The notes under the pieces are model-generated. The model was not told the origin of the DNA. It saw only the letters and a program-made list of their open reading frames with translations, and searched no databases. Made by a program: the position numbers and the translations under genes. 64,000 nucleotides of DNA from Beutenbergia cavernae DSM 12333. GTDB lineage: Bacteria > Actinomycetota > Actinomycetes > Actinomycetales > Beutenbergiaceae. The stretch spans positions 3,039,025 through 3,103,024 of the forward strand of contig NC_012669.1 of the NCBI RefSeq assembly GCF_000023105.1, read 5' to 3'. This document shows, piece by piece, positions 1 to 7,961 of this stretch; within the stretch, counting starts at the first letter, position 1, and each line of letters begins with the position of its first letter.

Positions 1-274
1 CGGACTCGCGGTCGTTGCGCGTGTTCGTCGCCCGCGGCAGCATCGCGTACTCGGCGGTGACCCAGCCCTCGCCCGACCCCTTGCGCCAGCGCGGGACGCC
101 CGCGGTGAAGGACGCCGCGCAGAGAACGCGCGTGTTCCCGAACTCCACGAGCACGCTGCCCTCGGCGGCGTCGAGCCAGCCCCGCGTGATCCGGATCGGC
201 CGGAGGTCGTCCGGGGCGCGGCCGTCCGCTCGCACGGTCGTCGGGGCGGGGGCGTCGGTGGGGTGGGCACTCAT
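1..274 (-). CDS. rph: Ribonuclease PH, N-terminal part (cut by window edge)
   Basis: RNase PH is a phosphate-dependent 3'-5' exoribonuclease that trims tRNA 3' ends. The readable 91 residues start [19 protein letters not shown] and include the family N-terminal features: the R-x-DGR-x3-DLRPI stretch, the [16 protein letters not shown] strand and the [14 protein letters not shown] segment with TNxR. The 3' part lies outside the window. The start is an ATG six bases after a TAGCCT -10 hexamer (minus strand, 281-286), so the mRNA is probably leaderless with its own promoter behind ppc. In many actinobacteria rph follows murI and an MBL-fold gene, which is also the order here, except that ppc lies between the MBL gene and rph. 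Identification is firm from the sequence of the N-terminal domain. Confidence 0.93.
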   Translation of the reverse strand, partial: MSAHPTDAPAPTTVRADGRAPDDLRPIRITRGWLDAAEGSVLVEFGNTRVLCAASFTAGVPRWRKGSGEGWVTAEYAMLPRATNTRNDRES

Positions 275-294
275 GCGCCCAGGCTACGCGGGGA

Positions 295-2961
295 TCACCC
301 GGTGTTCTGCAGTCCTGCGGCGACGCCGTTCACCGACAGCAGCAGGAGTCGCTGCAGCTCGGGGACCTTCGCCTCGTCGGCCCCCTCGCGCAGCGCGCGG
401 AGGGCGCGCAGCTGGATGAGCGAGAGAGCGTCGACGTACGGCGAGCGCAGCTGGACGGCGCGTCCGAGCACCCGGGACGTGGCGAGCAGCCGCTCGTGGC
501 CCGTGATGTCGAGCACCCAGCGCCGGGTGAGGGCCAGCTCGTCGAGCACGAGCGCGGCCAGGTCCTCCCGGTCGCCCAGCTCGAGATACCGGCGTGCGAT
601 GCGCTCGTCCGTCTTCGCCAGCGACATCTCGACGTTGTCGATCATCGTCGTGAAGAGCGGCCACTCGGCGTACGCCCGGCGCAGCAGCTCGAGGTCCCCG
701 ACGGCGTCGAGCGCGGCGCCGAGGCCGAACCAGCCGGTGAGGTTGATCCGTGCCTGGGTCCACGCGAACACCCACGGGATCGCTCGCAGGTCCTCGAGCG
801 AGTTGACCGACAGTCCGCGCTTCGCCGGGCGGGACCCGAGCGCGAGCAGACCCACCTCCTCCTGCGGCGTGACCTCGGCGAACCACTGCGGGAACCCCTC
901 GGCCTGCACGAGGTCGTAGAACCGGCTCCGCGACACCGTGTCCATGCGTGCGGCGACGTCCGCGTACGTGGCGGCGGCCGAGGAGTTGCGTTCCTCGATC
1001 GACGGCGCGGAGGCGAGCAGCGTGGCCGCGGCCACCTGCTCGATGTGCCGCGTGGCGATGTGCGGGTTGCCGTACCGCGCGAAGATGACCTCCCCCTGCT
1101 CGGTCAGCTTGAAGCGACCGTCCACGGAGTTCGGCGGCTGGGCGAGGACGGCGCGGTTGGCCGGGCCGCCGCCCCGGCCGAGAGCGCCGCCCCGACCGTG
1201 GAAGAGCGTGAGCACGATGTCGTTGTCCTGCGCCCAGCGCGCGATGCGGCTCTGCGCGTCGTAGAGCGCGAGCGTGGCGGAGACCGGACCGACGTCCTTC
1301 GCGGAGTCGGAGTACCCGAGCATGACCTCGAGCCGTCGACCGGTCGCCGCCAGCCTCGCCTGGACCTGCGGCTGCGTGACCATGGCGTCGAGCACGTCGG
1401 TGCTCGCCTCCAGGTCCGCGAACGTCTCGAACAGCGGCACGACGTCGAGCACCGGTGCCGCCTCGGCCGAGCCCAGGGCGAGCTCGGCGAGCCGGTACAC
1501 GGCGGCGATGTCGTCCGCCGACATCGTGAACGAGACGATGTAGCGGCGCGCCGCGAGCTGGCCGTAGCGCTGCTGGATCGTCGCGATGACGCGGAACACC
1601 TCGAGGACCTCGACGGCGACGGGGTCGAGGTCGCCGTCGACCCCCTTCGCCTCGATCTCGGCGAGGGTGAGGGCGTGGACCTTGGAGTGCTGCCGCACCT
1701 CGAGCTCGGCGAGGTGGAACCCGAACGTCCGCACCTGCCAGATGAGGTGCTGGAGCTCGCCGTACGCCCCGCGCGCGTCGCCCGCCGCCACGAGCGAGGC
1801 CTGGACGACGTCGAGGTCGGCGAGCAGCTCCTCGGGGTCGGCGTACGCGAGGTCCGCGTCGCGTCGCCGGGTCGCGGCGATGCGCTCGGCGATCACGAGC
1901 ACGACCCGCCGGTAGGGCTCGTCGGGTGCGCGCGCCGCGATCTCCGCCGTCAGCTCCTCGTCCACGGACTGCTGCCTGCGCCACAGCGCGAGCAGCTCGC
2001 CCGACGGGGGCGTGCTCGTGGCATCGAGCGTGAGCGCTCGGCCGATCCGCGTGGCGGCGCGCTCGAGCCCGAGCAGCACGTGCTCGGCGGCGATGCTCGC
2101 CGCGGCCCGGGTGACCTTCGCGGTGACGTTCGGGTTGCCGTCGCGGTCCGCGCCGATCCAGCTCCCGAGGCGCACGAACGCGGGCGCGCGGGGCGCCACG
2201 CGGCCGGCGTCGGCGCCGAGCAGGTGGTCGTCGAGGATCCGGTAGACCTGGGGCAGCACCTGGAAGAGCGTCTCGTCGAACACGCCCATCGCCGTGCGGA
2301 CCTCGTCGAGCGGCGACGGCTTCGACGTCCGCAACGGTGAGGTGCGCCACAGCGTGTCGATCTCGCCCAGCATGCGGCGACGGATCTCGGCCAGCGTGGT
2401 GGCGCCGAGGCGCGGGTCGTCGCGCTCCGCGACGAGCTCCGAGATGCGCCGGATGGCGGCGGCGACAGCGCGTCGGCGCGCCTCCGTGGGGTGAGCCGTG
2501 AGGACCGGGCGGAACTCGAGCCCGGCGAGCCGGCGCGAGGTCTCCTCCTCGCCGACCTCGGCGCGCAGCTGCGCGAGCGCACCGGGCAGGGAGTCGGCCG
2601 ACGCCGGACCCTCGCTCTCGCCGCGCTCGCGGTCCCGCTGCCGCAGGGTCCGCACCCGGTGGTACTCCTCGGCGAGGTTGACCAGGTGGAAGTAGCACGT
2701 GAACGCTCGCGCGACGTCGGCCGCGCGCTCCGGCGTGAAGGAGTCGACGAGCGCCTCGGCCTGGGTGATCGCGCTCGCCTCACCCGCGCCGTACGCGGCG
2801 ATCGTGAGCCCGCGCAGGCGCTCGACGTCGTCGAGCAGCTCCGGTCCCCCGGTCTCGGACAGCACCTCCCCGAGCAGCTCACCCAGCAGCCGCACGTCGG
2901 CGCGCAGCTCGTCCGGCATCTCGTGCACGGCGCCTCCGCGCCCGTTCGACGATCCGGTCAT
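295..2961 (-). CDS. ppc: Phosphoenolpyruvate carboxylase
   Basis: PEPC converts PEP and bicarbonate to oxaloacetate, refilling the TCA cycle. The 888-residue product has the usual length (about 880-930). Visible family motifs are VLTAHPTEARRRAV with the catalytic His (about residue 157), MLGYSDSAKDVG, the glycine-rich FHGRGGALGRGGGP loop and the C-terminal NGVAAGLQNTG, whose last residues form part of the active site and end the protein exactly as in bacterial PEPCs. I placed the start at the ATG preceded by GGAGG (2966-2970) rather than at a further upstream in-frame ATG lacking a ribosome site. Downstream is rph; upstream on the same strand are the MBL hydrolase and murI. With PPDK elsewhere in the window it forms part of the PEP/pyruvate/oxaloacetate node. 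No truncation or frameshift is seen. Confidence 0.97.
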   Translation of the reverse strand: MTGSSNGRGGAVHEMPDELRADVRLLGELLGEVLSETGGPELLDDVERLRGLTIAAYGAGEASAITQAEALVDSFTPERAADVARAFTCYFHLVNLAEEYHRVRTLRQRDRERGESEGPASADSLPGALAQLRAEVGEEETSRRLAGLEFRPVLTAHPTEARRRAVAAAIRRISELVAERDDPRLGATTLAEIRRRMLGEIDTLWRTSPLRTSKPSPLDEVRTAMGVFDETLFQVLPQVYRILDDHLLGADAGRVAPRAPAFVRLGSWIGADRDGNPNVTAKVTRAAASIAAEHVLLGLERAATRIGRALTLDATSTPPSGELLALWRRQQSVDEELTAEIAARAPDEPYRRVVLVIAERIAATRRRDADLAYADPEELLADLDVVQASLVAAGDARGAYGELQHLIWQVRTFGFHLAELEVRQHSKVHALTLAEIEAKGVDGDLDPVAVEVLEVFRVIATIQQRYGQLAARRYIVSFTMSADDIAAVYRLAELALGSAEAAPVLDVVPLFETFADLEASTDVLDAMVTQPQVQARLAATGRRLEVMLGYSDSAKDVGPVSATLALYDAQSRIARWAQDNDIVLTLFHGRGGALGRGGGPANRAVLAQPPNSVDGRFKLTEQGEVIFARYGNPHIATRHIEQVAAATLLASAPSIEERNSSAAATYADVAARMDTVSRSRFYDLVQAEGFPQWFAEVTPQEEVGLLALGSRPAKRGLSVNSLEDLRAIPWVFAWTQARINLTGWFGLGAALDAVGDLELLRRAYAEWPLFTTMIDNVEMSLAKTDERIARRYLELGDREDLAALVLDELALTRRWVLDITGHERLLATSRVLGRAVQLRSPYVDALSLIQLRALRALREGADEAKVPELQRLLLLSVNGVAAGLQNTG

Positions 2962-3086
2962 CTCGCCTCCTTCAGTGCGTTCTGGTCCTGTCCGGCGGCG
3001 GCGTCGGTGCACCGGCCACGGCGAGGCTAGCGGCTGATCGACGGCGGCTCGGCGGACGTTCGCAGAGTGACCACCGACCGGTCATC

Positions 3087-3884
3087 TCACAGCTCCCACG
3101 TCGCGCCGGGCTCCGCCATGTCGATCGGTCCGTCGAAGACGGCCTCGGCCTCGGCCCGGACGACCTCGGGGCGGGTCCACGGCGGCAGGTGCGTGAGCAC
3201 GAGCCGGCCGGCCCGCCCCTGCGCCAGCTCGCCGGCCCGGCGTCCGGTGAGGTGGATCCCCCGCACGCTCTCGCGGTTCTCCTCGAACGCCGCCTCGGCA
3301 AGGAGCACGTCCGCGCCGTCGGCGAGCGCCTCGACGCCGGGGCAGGAGTCCGTGTCCCCGGTGTAGAGCAGCACGGCGTCGCCGGCGTCGCCGACGCCCT
3401 CGCGGGGACCGGTCACCCGGATGCCCACCGCGGGGACGGGGTGTCGCACGGCCGCGGCCTCGAGCCGCAGCGGCCCGACCTGGACGGCTCCACCCGGGGG
3501 CCACTCCTCGATCGCGAGCTGCTCCGTGACGGGCTCGTCGTCCCCGGCCATGACGAGGTCGCGGATCCGTTCGTCGGTGCCCTCCGGGCCGAGGACCCGC
3601 ACGGGTCCGCGCGGCCCTTGAGGGTGGTAGCGCAGGTACACGTGCAGGCCCGCGACGTCGACCACGTGGTCGGCGTGCAGGTGGGTGAGGGCGACGGCGT
3701 CGATCTCCGCCGGCTCGACGTGCTCCAGCAGTCCGCCGAAGGCTCCGGAGCCGAGGTCGAGCACCACGCTCCAGGTCCGCGTCCCGCCGAACCCGTCCGG
3801 TCCTTCGGCCTGCACGAGGTAGCAGGAGGACGGCGACGCCGGCCCCGACGTCGATCCGGAGCACCCGATCACGGTGAGCCTCAT
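3087..3884 (-). CDS. MBL-fold metallohydrolase (RNase Z-like family)
   Basis: A 265-residue metallo-beta-lactamase-fold protein. It begins [15 protein letters not shown], a typical first strand of RNase Z/ElaC-like members, and carries the zinc-binding HxHxDH motif as [10 protein letters not shown] (about residues 91-99), a later [12 protein letters not shown] histidine region, YTGDTD with the bridging aspartate, and a terminal LVLTHLPPW histidine. The start ATG overlaps the murI stop (ATGA), so translation is probably coupled. Association with murI and rph is conserved across actinobacteria, but the substrate of this subfamily is not established to my knowledge; hydrolysis of a phosphodiester (RNA-like or cyclic nucleotide) is an inference from the fold. 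It is not a canonical tRNase Z assignment. Confidence 0.88.
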   Translation of the reverse strand: MRLTVIGCSGSTSGPASPSSCYLVQAEGPDGFGGTRTWSVVLDLGSGAFGGLLEHVEPAEIDAVALTHLHADHVVDVAGLHVYLRYHPQGPRGPVRVLGPEGTDERIRDLVMAGDDEPVTEQLAIEEWPPGGAVQVGPLRLEAAAVRHPVPAVGIRVTGPREGVGDAGDAVLLYTGDTDSCPGVEALADGADVLLAEAAFEENRESVRGIHLTGRRAGELAQGRAGRLVLTHLPPWTRPEVVRAEAEAVFDGPIDMAEPGATWEL

Positions 3885-4759
3885 CGCGTGCCCCGCAGGG
3901 GTGCCGTGATCCGCGGGATCTCGCCGGTGACCTCCACGGCGTCGTGCACGTCGTCCACCTCGGGCCCGAGGAAGCGGCGCGCCAGGCGGGTGAAGGCCGC
4001 GGGGTCGCCGGTCGCGAGGAACCGGTGCCGCGGCGCGGACCGGGCGCCGTCGTCTCCTCGGGCACCGTCGGCCGAGCGCAGCAGGTCGTGCGCGACGAGC
4101 GTGCGGTACACGTCCAGCGCCGTCTCCTCGGCCGAGGAGACGAGCGTGACGCCCTCGCCCATGACGTACGAGATCGCCCCGGCGAGCAGCGGGTAGTGAG
4201 TGCAGCCGAGCACGAGCGTGTCGACGCCCGCGTCGCGCAGCGGGTCGAGGTACGCGTGGGCGCTGGCGAGGACCGCCGGCCCGGACGTCTCGCCGTCCTC
4301 CACGAGCTCGACGAAGTCGGGGCACGCCCGGGTGTGCAGCTGCAGCTGGGGGGCGGCCGCGAACGCGTCCTCGTAGGCGCGGGAGGAGATCGTCGCCCGC
4401 GTGCCGATGACGCCGATCCTCCCGTTCCGGGTGGCGGCCGCGGCCCGGCGGACGGCGGGCCGGATGACCTCGACGACCGGGACGCCGTCGCCCTCGTACC
4501 GTTCCCGTGCGTCGGCCAGCATCGCGGCCGACGCGGAGTTGCACGCGATCACGAGCGCCTTGACGCCGGAGGCGACGAGCGAGTCGAGGATCTCGAGCGA
4601 GTACTCGCGCACCTGCGCGATCGGCCGCGGCCCGTACGGCGTGCGGGCCGTGTCGCCCACGTAGAGCACCGACTCGTGCGGCAGCTGGTCCAGCACCGCA
4701 CGGGCGACGGTCAGCCCGCCGACGCCGGAGTCGAAGATGCCGATGGGTGCGTCGCTCAC
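3881..4759 (-). CDS. murI: Glutamate racemase
   Basis: Interconverts L- and D-glutamate, supplying D-Glu for peptidoglycan. The 292-residue product shows the family signature in order: [14 protein letters not shown] with catalytic Asp10, [26 protein letters not shown] with Cys73, and [12 protein letters not shown] with Cys186, followed by the His. Both catalytic cysteines are present. The ATG start follows an intergenic stretch shared with the oppositely oriented vapBC pair. It is translationally linked to the downstream MBL-fold hydrolase through an ATGA overlap. Confidence 0.97.
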   Translation of the reverse strand: MSDAPIGIFDSGVGGLTVARAVLDQLPHESVLYVGDTARTPYGPRPIAQVREYSLEILDSLVASGVKALVIACNSASAAMLADARERYEGDGVPVVEVIRPAVRRAAAATRNGRIGVIGTRATISSRAYEDAFAAAPQLQLHTRACPDFVELVEDGETSGPAVLASAHAYLDPLRDAGVDTLVLGCTHYPLLAGAISYVMGEGVTLVSSAEETALDVYRTLVAHDLLRSADGARGDDGARSAPRHRFLATGDPAAFTRLARRFLGPEVDDVHDAVEVTGEIPRITAPLRGTR

Positions 4760-4845
4760 GGGCCCCCAGCGTAGTTGCGGCCTCCCACCACGCCTGCCGG
4801 GTGGACGTGACGTCCGCCACGGCCATACCGCCGCCGATCCCGTGA

Positions 4846-4874
4846 TTGACGGACCTGGTAGGAATTCCTACCAT
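4846..4874 (+). promoter_or_regulatory. vapB promoter with overlapping 18-bp palindromic operator
   Basis: TTGACG (4846-4851), a 17-bp spacer and TACCAT (4869-4874) make a near-ideal promoter. The perfect palindrome TGGTAGGAATTCCTACCA (4856-4873) fills the spacer and most of the -10. The -10 lies six bases before the vapB ATG, so transcription probably starts at the ATG itself (leaderless). An AbrB-like VapB dimer binding the palindrome would block RNA polymerase directly, as in autoregulated toxin-antitoxin operons. Confidence 0.75.
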
Positions 4875-4880
4875 GACGGT

Positions 4881-5102
4881 ATGAAGACGACCGTGTCAGA
4901 GAAGGGGCAGATCACGATCCCGAAGGCTCTGCGGGAGCGCCTCGGCCTTCGGGCCGGCTCCGTCCTCGAGGTCGAGGAGAAGGACGGCCAGCTCGTCGCC
5001 CGTCGCCGGGTCGAGCGTGACCCGGTCGACGCCGTCTACGGCGTCATCGAGGTCCCCCAGGGCACCGACGCGGCGATCGACGAGCTCCGCGGACCCCGAT
5101 GA
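4881..5102 (+). CDS. vapB: AbrB/MazE-type antitoxin (VapB)
   Basis: A 73-residue antitoxin and DNA-binding repressor. Residues 1-45 form an AbrB/SpoVT swapped-hairpin domain (MKTTVSEKGQITIPKALRE with the KGQITIPK core, then LRAGSVLEVEEKDGQLVARR); the rest is a short acidic tail that would wrap the toxin. No Shine-Dalgarno is present, agreeing with a leaderless start. The stop overlaps the vapC ATG (ATGA). The pair points the opposite way from all adjacent minus-strand genes and sits between murI and DUF2017, which are otherwise close in related genomes, so it looks like an insertion. Repressor function is inferred from family and from the adjacent palindrome. Confidence 0.9.
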   Translation: MKTTVSEKGQITIPKALRERLGLRAGSVLEVEEKDGQLVARRRVERDPVDAVYGVIEVPQGTDAAIDELRGPR

Positions 5103-5509
5103 TCACTGCCGTCGACACGAATGTGCTCCTCGATGTCCTGGGCGCCGATCCCACGTTCGGGCGCGCCTCACAGCACGCGCTGCGCGAGTCCATGCGCGCC
5201 GGTCGACTCATCGTGTGCGAGGTCGTCTGGGCGGAGACCGCAGCGTGGTTTCCCGAGCCCGAAGCCGCGCAGGAGGCACTCGCCGCACTCGAGATCGCTC
5301 TCGTGCCGGGTGACGAGTCGACGGCGATGACAGCGGCTCGGACGTGGCGCAGCTATCGCAATGACGGCGGACGACGCGAGCGTGTGATCGCCGATTTTCT
5401 CGTCGCCGCCCACGCGGCACGTCACGCGGACCGACTCCTCACGCGGGACCGAGGCTTCTACCGCGACCGCTTCTCGGCCCTCGAGATCCTCGACCCGACC
5501 TCGGCCTGA
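5099..5509 (+). CDS. vapC: PIN-domain ribonuclease toxin (VapC)
   Basis: A 136-residue PIN-domain protein, the usual VapC size. The acidic Mg2+-binding residues of the fold are visible: Asp6 in ITAVDTNVLLD, a Glu in CEVVWAE (about residue 46), Asp99 in IADFLVAAHA and Asp117 in LLTRDRGFY. VapC toxins cleave structured RNAs, often tRNA or rRNA; the actual target cannot be predicted from sequence. Coupled to vapB by ATGA overlap. It ends six bases before the convergent DUF2017 gene, so almost no intergenic space remains. All catalytic residues appear intact. Confidence 0.92.
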   Translation: MITAVDTNVLLDVLGADPTFGRASQHALRESMRAGRLIVCEVVWAETAAWFPEPEAAQEALAALEIALVPGDESTAMTAARTWRSYRNDGGRRERVIADFLVAAHAARHADRLLTRDRGFYRDRFSALEILDPTSA

Positions 5510-5515
5510 GCCGCG

Positions 5516-6121
5516 TCAGTCGGTCCCGTCGTCCCCGAGCTCGCCGAGCATCGCCTGGAGCAGCGTCTCCTGGAGCCAGCTCAGCGCCGCGTACAGGGTC
5601 GCCATGGCACGGGCCACCTCGTCGCCGTCGAACGCCCCGTCCTGCGCGCCGACGTACACGTCCTCGGCGTCCTCGTCGTCCTCGATCCCGAGGCGCTCGG
5701 CGAGCACGAGCCGCACGTCCGTGAGGGCCGCCGCCCAGGCCGGCGCGTCACCGGGCGCCACGACGACGCGGGAGGCGTCGGTCTGCAGCGACCGCCAGAC
5801 GAGTGCGAGCCGCTCGGCCTTCTGCGCCCGCACCTCGTTCTCGGTGAGGCGCCGGAACTCGAGCGCCACGGCGTCGTCGTCCAGGCTCGCGCTCGGCAGC
5901 AGGCGCGCGAGAGCGGGATCGGTGGGCGGGACGACGTCGTCCGTCTCGAGCACCGGCCACGGCGGCACGTCACCTTCCACGACCGACGTCTCGCCGGCGT
6001 CGTCGGTCACCGGGTGACCGAGCAGCTGCGCCGTGTCCGCCACCACGCGCGCCACGATCTGCCGCTCCGAGGTGCCGATCCGCGCGACGAACCCGCCACG
6101 CCCGCGCCGGAATCCGTGCAC
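5516..6121 (-). CDS. DUF2017 family protein
   Basis: A 201-residue protein of the actinobacterial DUF2017 family, which routinely sits next to clpS. It starts at a GTG one base after the clpS stop, with GAGGAC upstream, so it is almost certainly cotranslated with clpS. The sequence begins MHGFRRGRGGFVARI, has an acidic middle (residues about 40-75) and a C-terminal region rich in Leu/Glu ending LQETLLQAMLGELGDDGTD. No catalytic motif can be seen. The context suggests a link to ClpS/ClpAP proteolysis or N-end-rule control, but no function is established. Family assignment comes from synteny plus recognisable sequence. Confidence 0.82.
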   Translation of the reverse strand: MHGFRRGRGGFVARIGTSERQIVARVVADTAQLLGHPVTDDAGETSVVEGDVPPWPVLETDDVVPPTDPALARLLPSASLDDDAVALEFRRLTENEVRAQKAERLALVWRSLQTDASRVVVAPGDAPAWAAALTDVRLVLAERLGIEDDEDAEDVYVGAQDGAFDGDEVARAMATLYAALSWLQETLLQAMLGELGDDGTD

Positions 6122-6122
6122 G

Positions 6123-6464
6123 TCAGTCCTCGTCCTGGCCGAGGGTGGCCCACAGCCCGTAGGAGTGCATCGCCTGCACGTCCACCTCCATGCGTTCGCG
6201 CGAGCCGTGGGACACGATGCTCTTGCCCTCGGTGTGCACCTGGCGCATGAGCTTCTCCGCCTTCGCGCGGCTGTACCCGAAGTAGGTCTGGAACACGTAC
6301 GTCACGTAGCTCATGAGGTTGACCGGGTCGTTCCACACGATGGTGTGCCACGGGCGGTCGTGACGGACGGCGGTCTCGCCCGCGCGCTCCTGCGTCGGTG
6401 TCGGGGACACGGGTGAGGTCGAGGCGACGACGGCGCGCGCGCCGGTCATCTCCTCGGAACGCAT
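6123..6464 (-). CDS. clpS: ATP-dependent Clp protease adaptor ClpS
   Basis: ClpS binds the N-domain of the ClpA/ClpC unfoldase and delivers N-end-rule substrates. The 113-residue product contains the conserved core [35 protein letters not shown] and the substrate-pocket histidine/methionine region around [10 protein letters not shown]. The ATG at 6464 lies seven bases after a TACCCT -10 hexamer (6472-6477), suggesting a leaderless mRNA; an in-frame ATG five codons later is a possible alternative. Divergent from pncB. DUF2017 follows directly. Confidence 0.93.
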   Translation of the reverse strand: MRSEEMTGARAVVASTSPVSPTPTQERAGETAVRHDRPWHTIVWNDPVNLMSYVTYVFQTYFGYSRAKAEKLMRQVHTEGKSIVSHGSRERMEVDVQAMHSYGLWATLGQDED

Positions 6465-6561
6465 GCGCCCCAGGGTAGACGCTACGGTTGCGCGCATGAG
6501 CCGGCCCAGCGCCGAGCGAGAGCTCCGGAGCGAGGAACGAGCGCAGGAGGATCTCAGACCG

Positions 6562-7890
6562 ATGAGCACCGCGCTGCTCACCGACCGCTACGAGCTGACG
6601 ATGCTGCAGGCCGCGCTGGCCGACGGCACCGCGCAGCGCAGGTGCGTGTTCGAGGTGTTCACGCGTCGCCTGCCCGCCGGACGGCGGTACGGCGTCGTCG
6701 CCGGCACGGGCCGGCTCCTGGAGGCGATCGCCGACTTCCGGTTCGCCGACGCCGAGCTGGACTGGCTCCGCTCCGCGGGGGTCGTGGACGACGCGACGCT
6801 CACGTTCCTCGCGGACTACCGCTTCACGGGGTCGATCTCCGGGTACGCCGAGGGCGAGCTGTTCTTCCCGGGCTCGCCGGTGCTCGTGGTGGACGGGACG
6901 TTCGCCGAGGCCGTCGTGCTGGAGACGCTCGCCCTGTCGATCCTCAACTACGACTCCGCGGTCGCGTCGGCGGCGTCGCGCATGACGTGGGCCGCGAACG
7001 GGCGACCCTGCCTGGAGATGGGGTCGCGGCGCGCGCACGAGGACGCGGCCGTCGCTGCCGCGCGGGCGGCCGTGGTCGCCGGGTTCGCCGGGACGTCGAA
7101 CCTGGAGGCGGGCCGGCGCTACGGGCTCGACACGATCGGCACCGCCGCGCACGCGTTCACGCTCCTGCACGACGACGAGGAGTCGGCGTTCGCGTCGCAG
7201 GTGGCCTCCGCCGGCCCCGGCACGACGCTGCTCGTCGACACGTACGACGTGACCCGCGGGGTCGAGCTCGCCGTCGCGGCCGCCGGGACCGGGCTCGGCG
7301 CCGTCCGCCTGGACTCCGGAGACCTGCCGACGCTCGCGCGGGAGGTCCGCGAGCAGCTCGACGCGCTCGGCGCGACCGGGACGCGGATCGTGGTCAGCTC
7401 CGACCTCGACGAGCACGCCATCGCCGCGCTCGCCGTCGCCCCCGTCGACTCGTACGGCGTCGGGACGTCGGTCGTGACCGGTTCCGGCGCGCCCACGTGC
7501 GGCATGGTCTACAAGCTGGTGCTCCGTGAGGGGGCCGACGGCGAGCTGGCCGCCGTCGCGAAGGTGTCGGCCGGAGCGAAGTCGAGCGTGGGCGGGCGCA
7601 AGGTCGCCGGCCGGCGCCTCGAGGGCGGGATCGCGACGGAGGAGGTCGTCCTCACGAGCCCGGACGCCGATGTGCCGGTGGTGGATCCGGTCGCGGCGTC
7701 GGGCGACGTGCTGCGGCCGCTCCACGTGCCGCTCGTGCGCGACGGCGAGGTCGGCGAGGCATGGACCGGATCCGAGGGCGTCCAGCGGGCCCGCGAGCGC
7801 CACAGCGCCTCCCTGGCCGAGCTGCCACGGGCGGCGAAGCGGCTGTCGGCCGGCGAGCCCGCGCTGCCCACCGAGGTCGTCGTGGTCTAG
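6562..7890 (+). CDS. pncB: Nicotinate phosphoribosyltransferase
   Basis: First step of the Preiss-Handler salvage of nicotinate to NAD. The 442-residue product starts [18 protein letters not shown], a family hallmark, and includes [51 protein letters not shown] with the autophosphorylated-type His, [15 protein letters not shown] and [11 protein letters not shown]. The ATG at 6562 is preceded by AGGAGG eleven bases upstream. An in-frame ATG at 6496, seven bases after a TACGGT -10 hexamer, would give a 22-residue N-terminal extension from a leaderless mRNA and cannot be excluded. Divergent from clpS, as in many actinobacteria. With the nadABC operon near 45 kb the organism appears able both to make and to salvage NAD. 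Confidence 0.95.
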   Translation: MSTALLTDRYELTMLQAALADGTAQRRCVFEVFTRRLPAGRRYGVVAGTGRLLEAIADFRFADAELDWLRSAGVVDDATLTFLADYRFTGSISGYAEGELFFPGSPVLVVDGTFAEAVVLETLALSILNYDSAVASAASRMTWAANGRPCLEMGSRRAHEDAAVAAARAAVVAGFAGTSNLEAGRRYGLDTIGTAAHAFTLLHDDEESAFASQVASAGPGTTLLVDTYDVTRGVELAVAAAGTGLGAVRLDSGDLPTLAREVREQLDALGATGTRIVVSSDLDEHAIAALAVAPVDSYGVGTSVVTGSGAPTCGMVYKLVLREGADGELAAVAKVSAGAKSSVGGRKVAGRRLEGGIATEEVVLTSPDADVPVVDPVAASGDVLRPLHVPLVRDGEVGEAWTGSEGVQRARERHSASLAELPRAAKRLSAGEPALPTEVVVV

Positions 7891-7961
7891 ATGGGCCGGC
7901 GAAGGCGTTGTTCGTCACCCCAACGGCGCGACTCGAGTGACCAGCCACACGTTCGCGGCGC

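Noticed and set aside
496-2340. A 614-codon frame antisense to ppc
   Set aside because: Antisense shadow; PEPC motifs lie on the minus strand and the plus product has no family resemblance.
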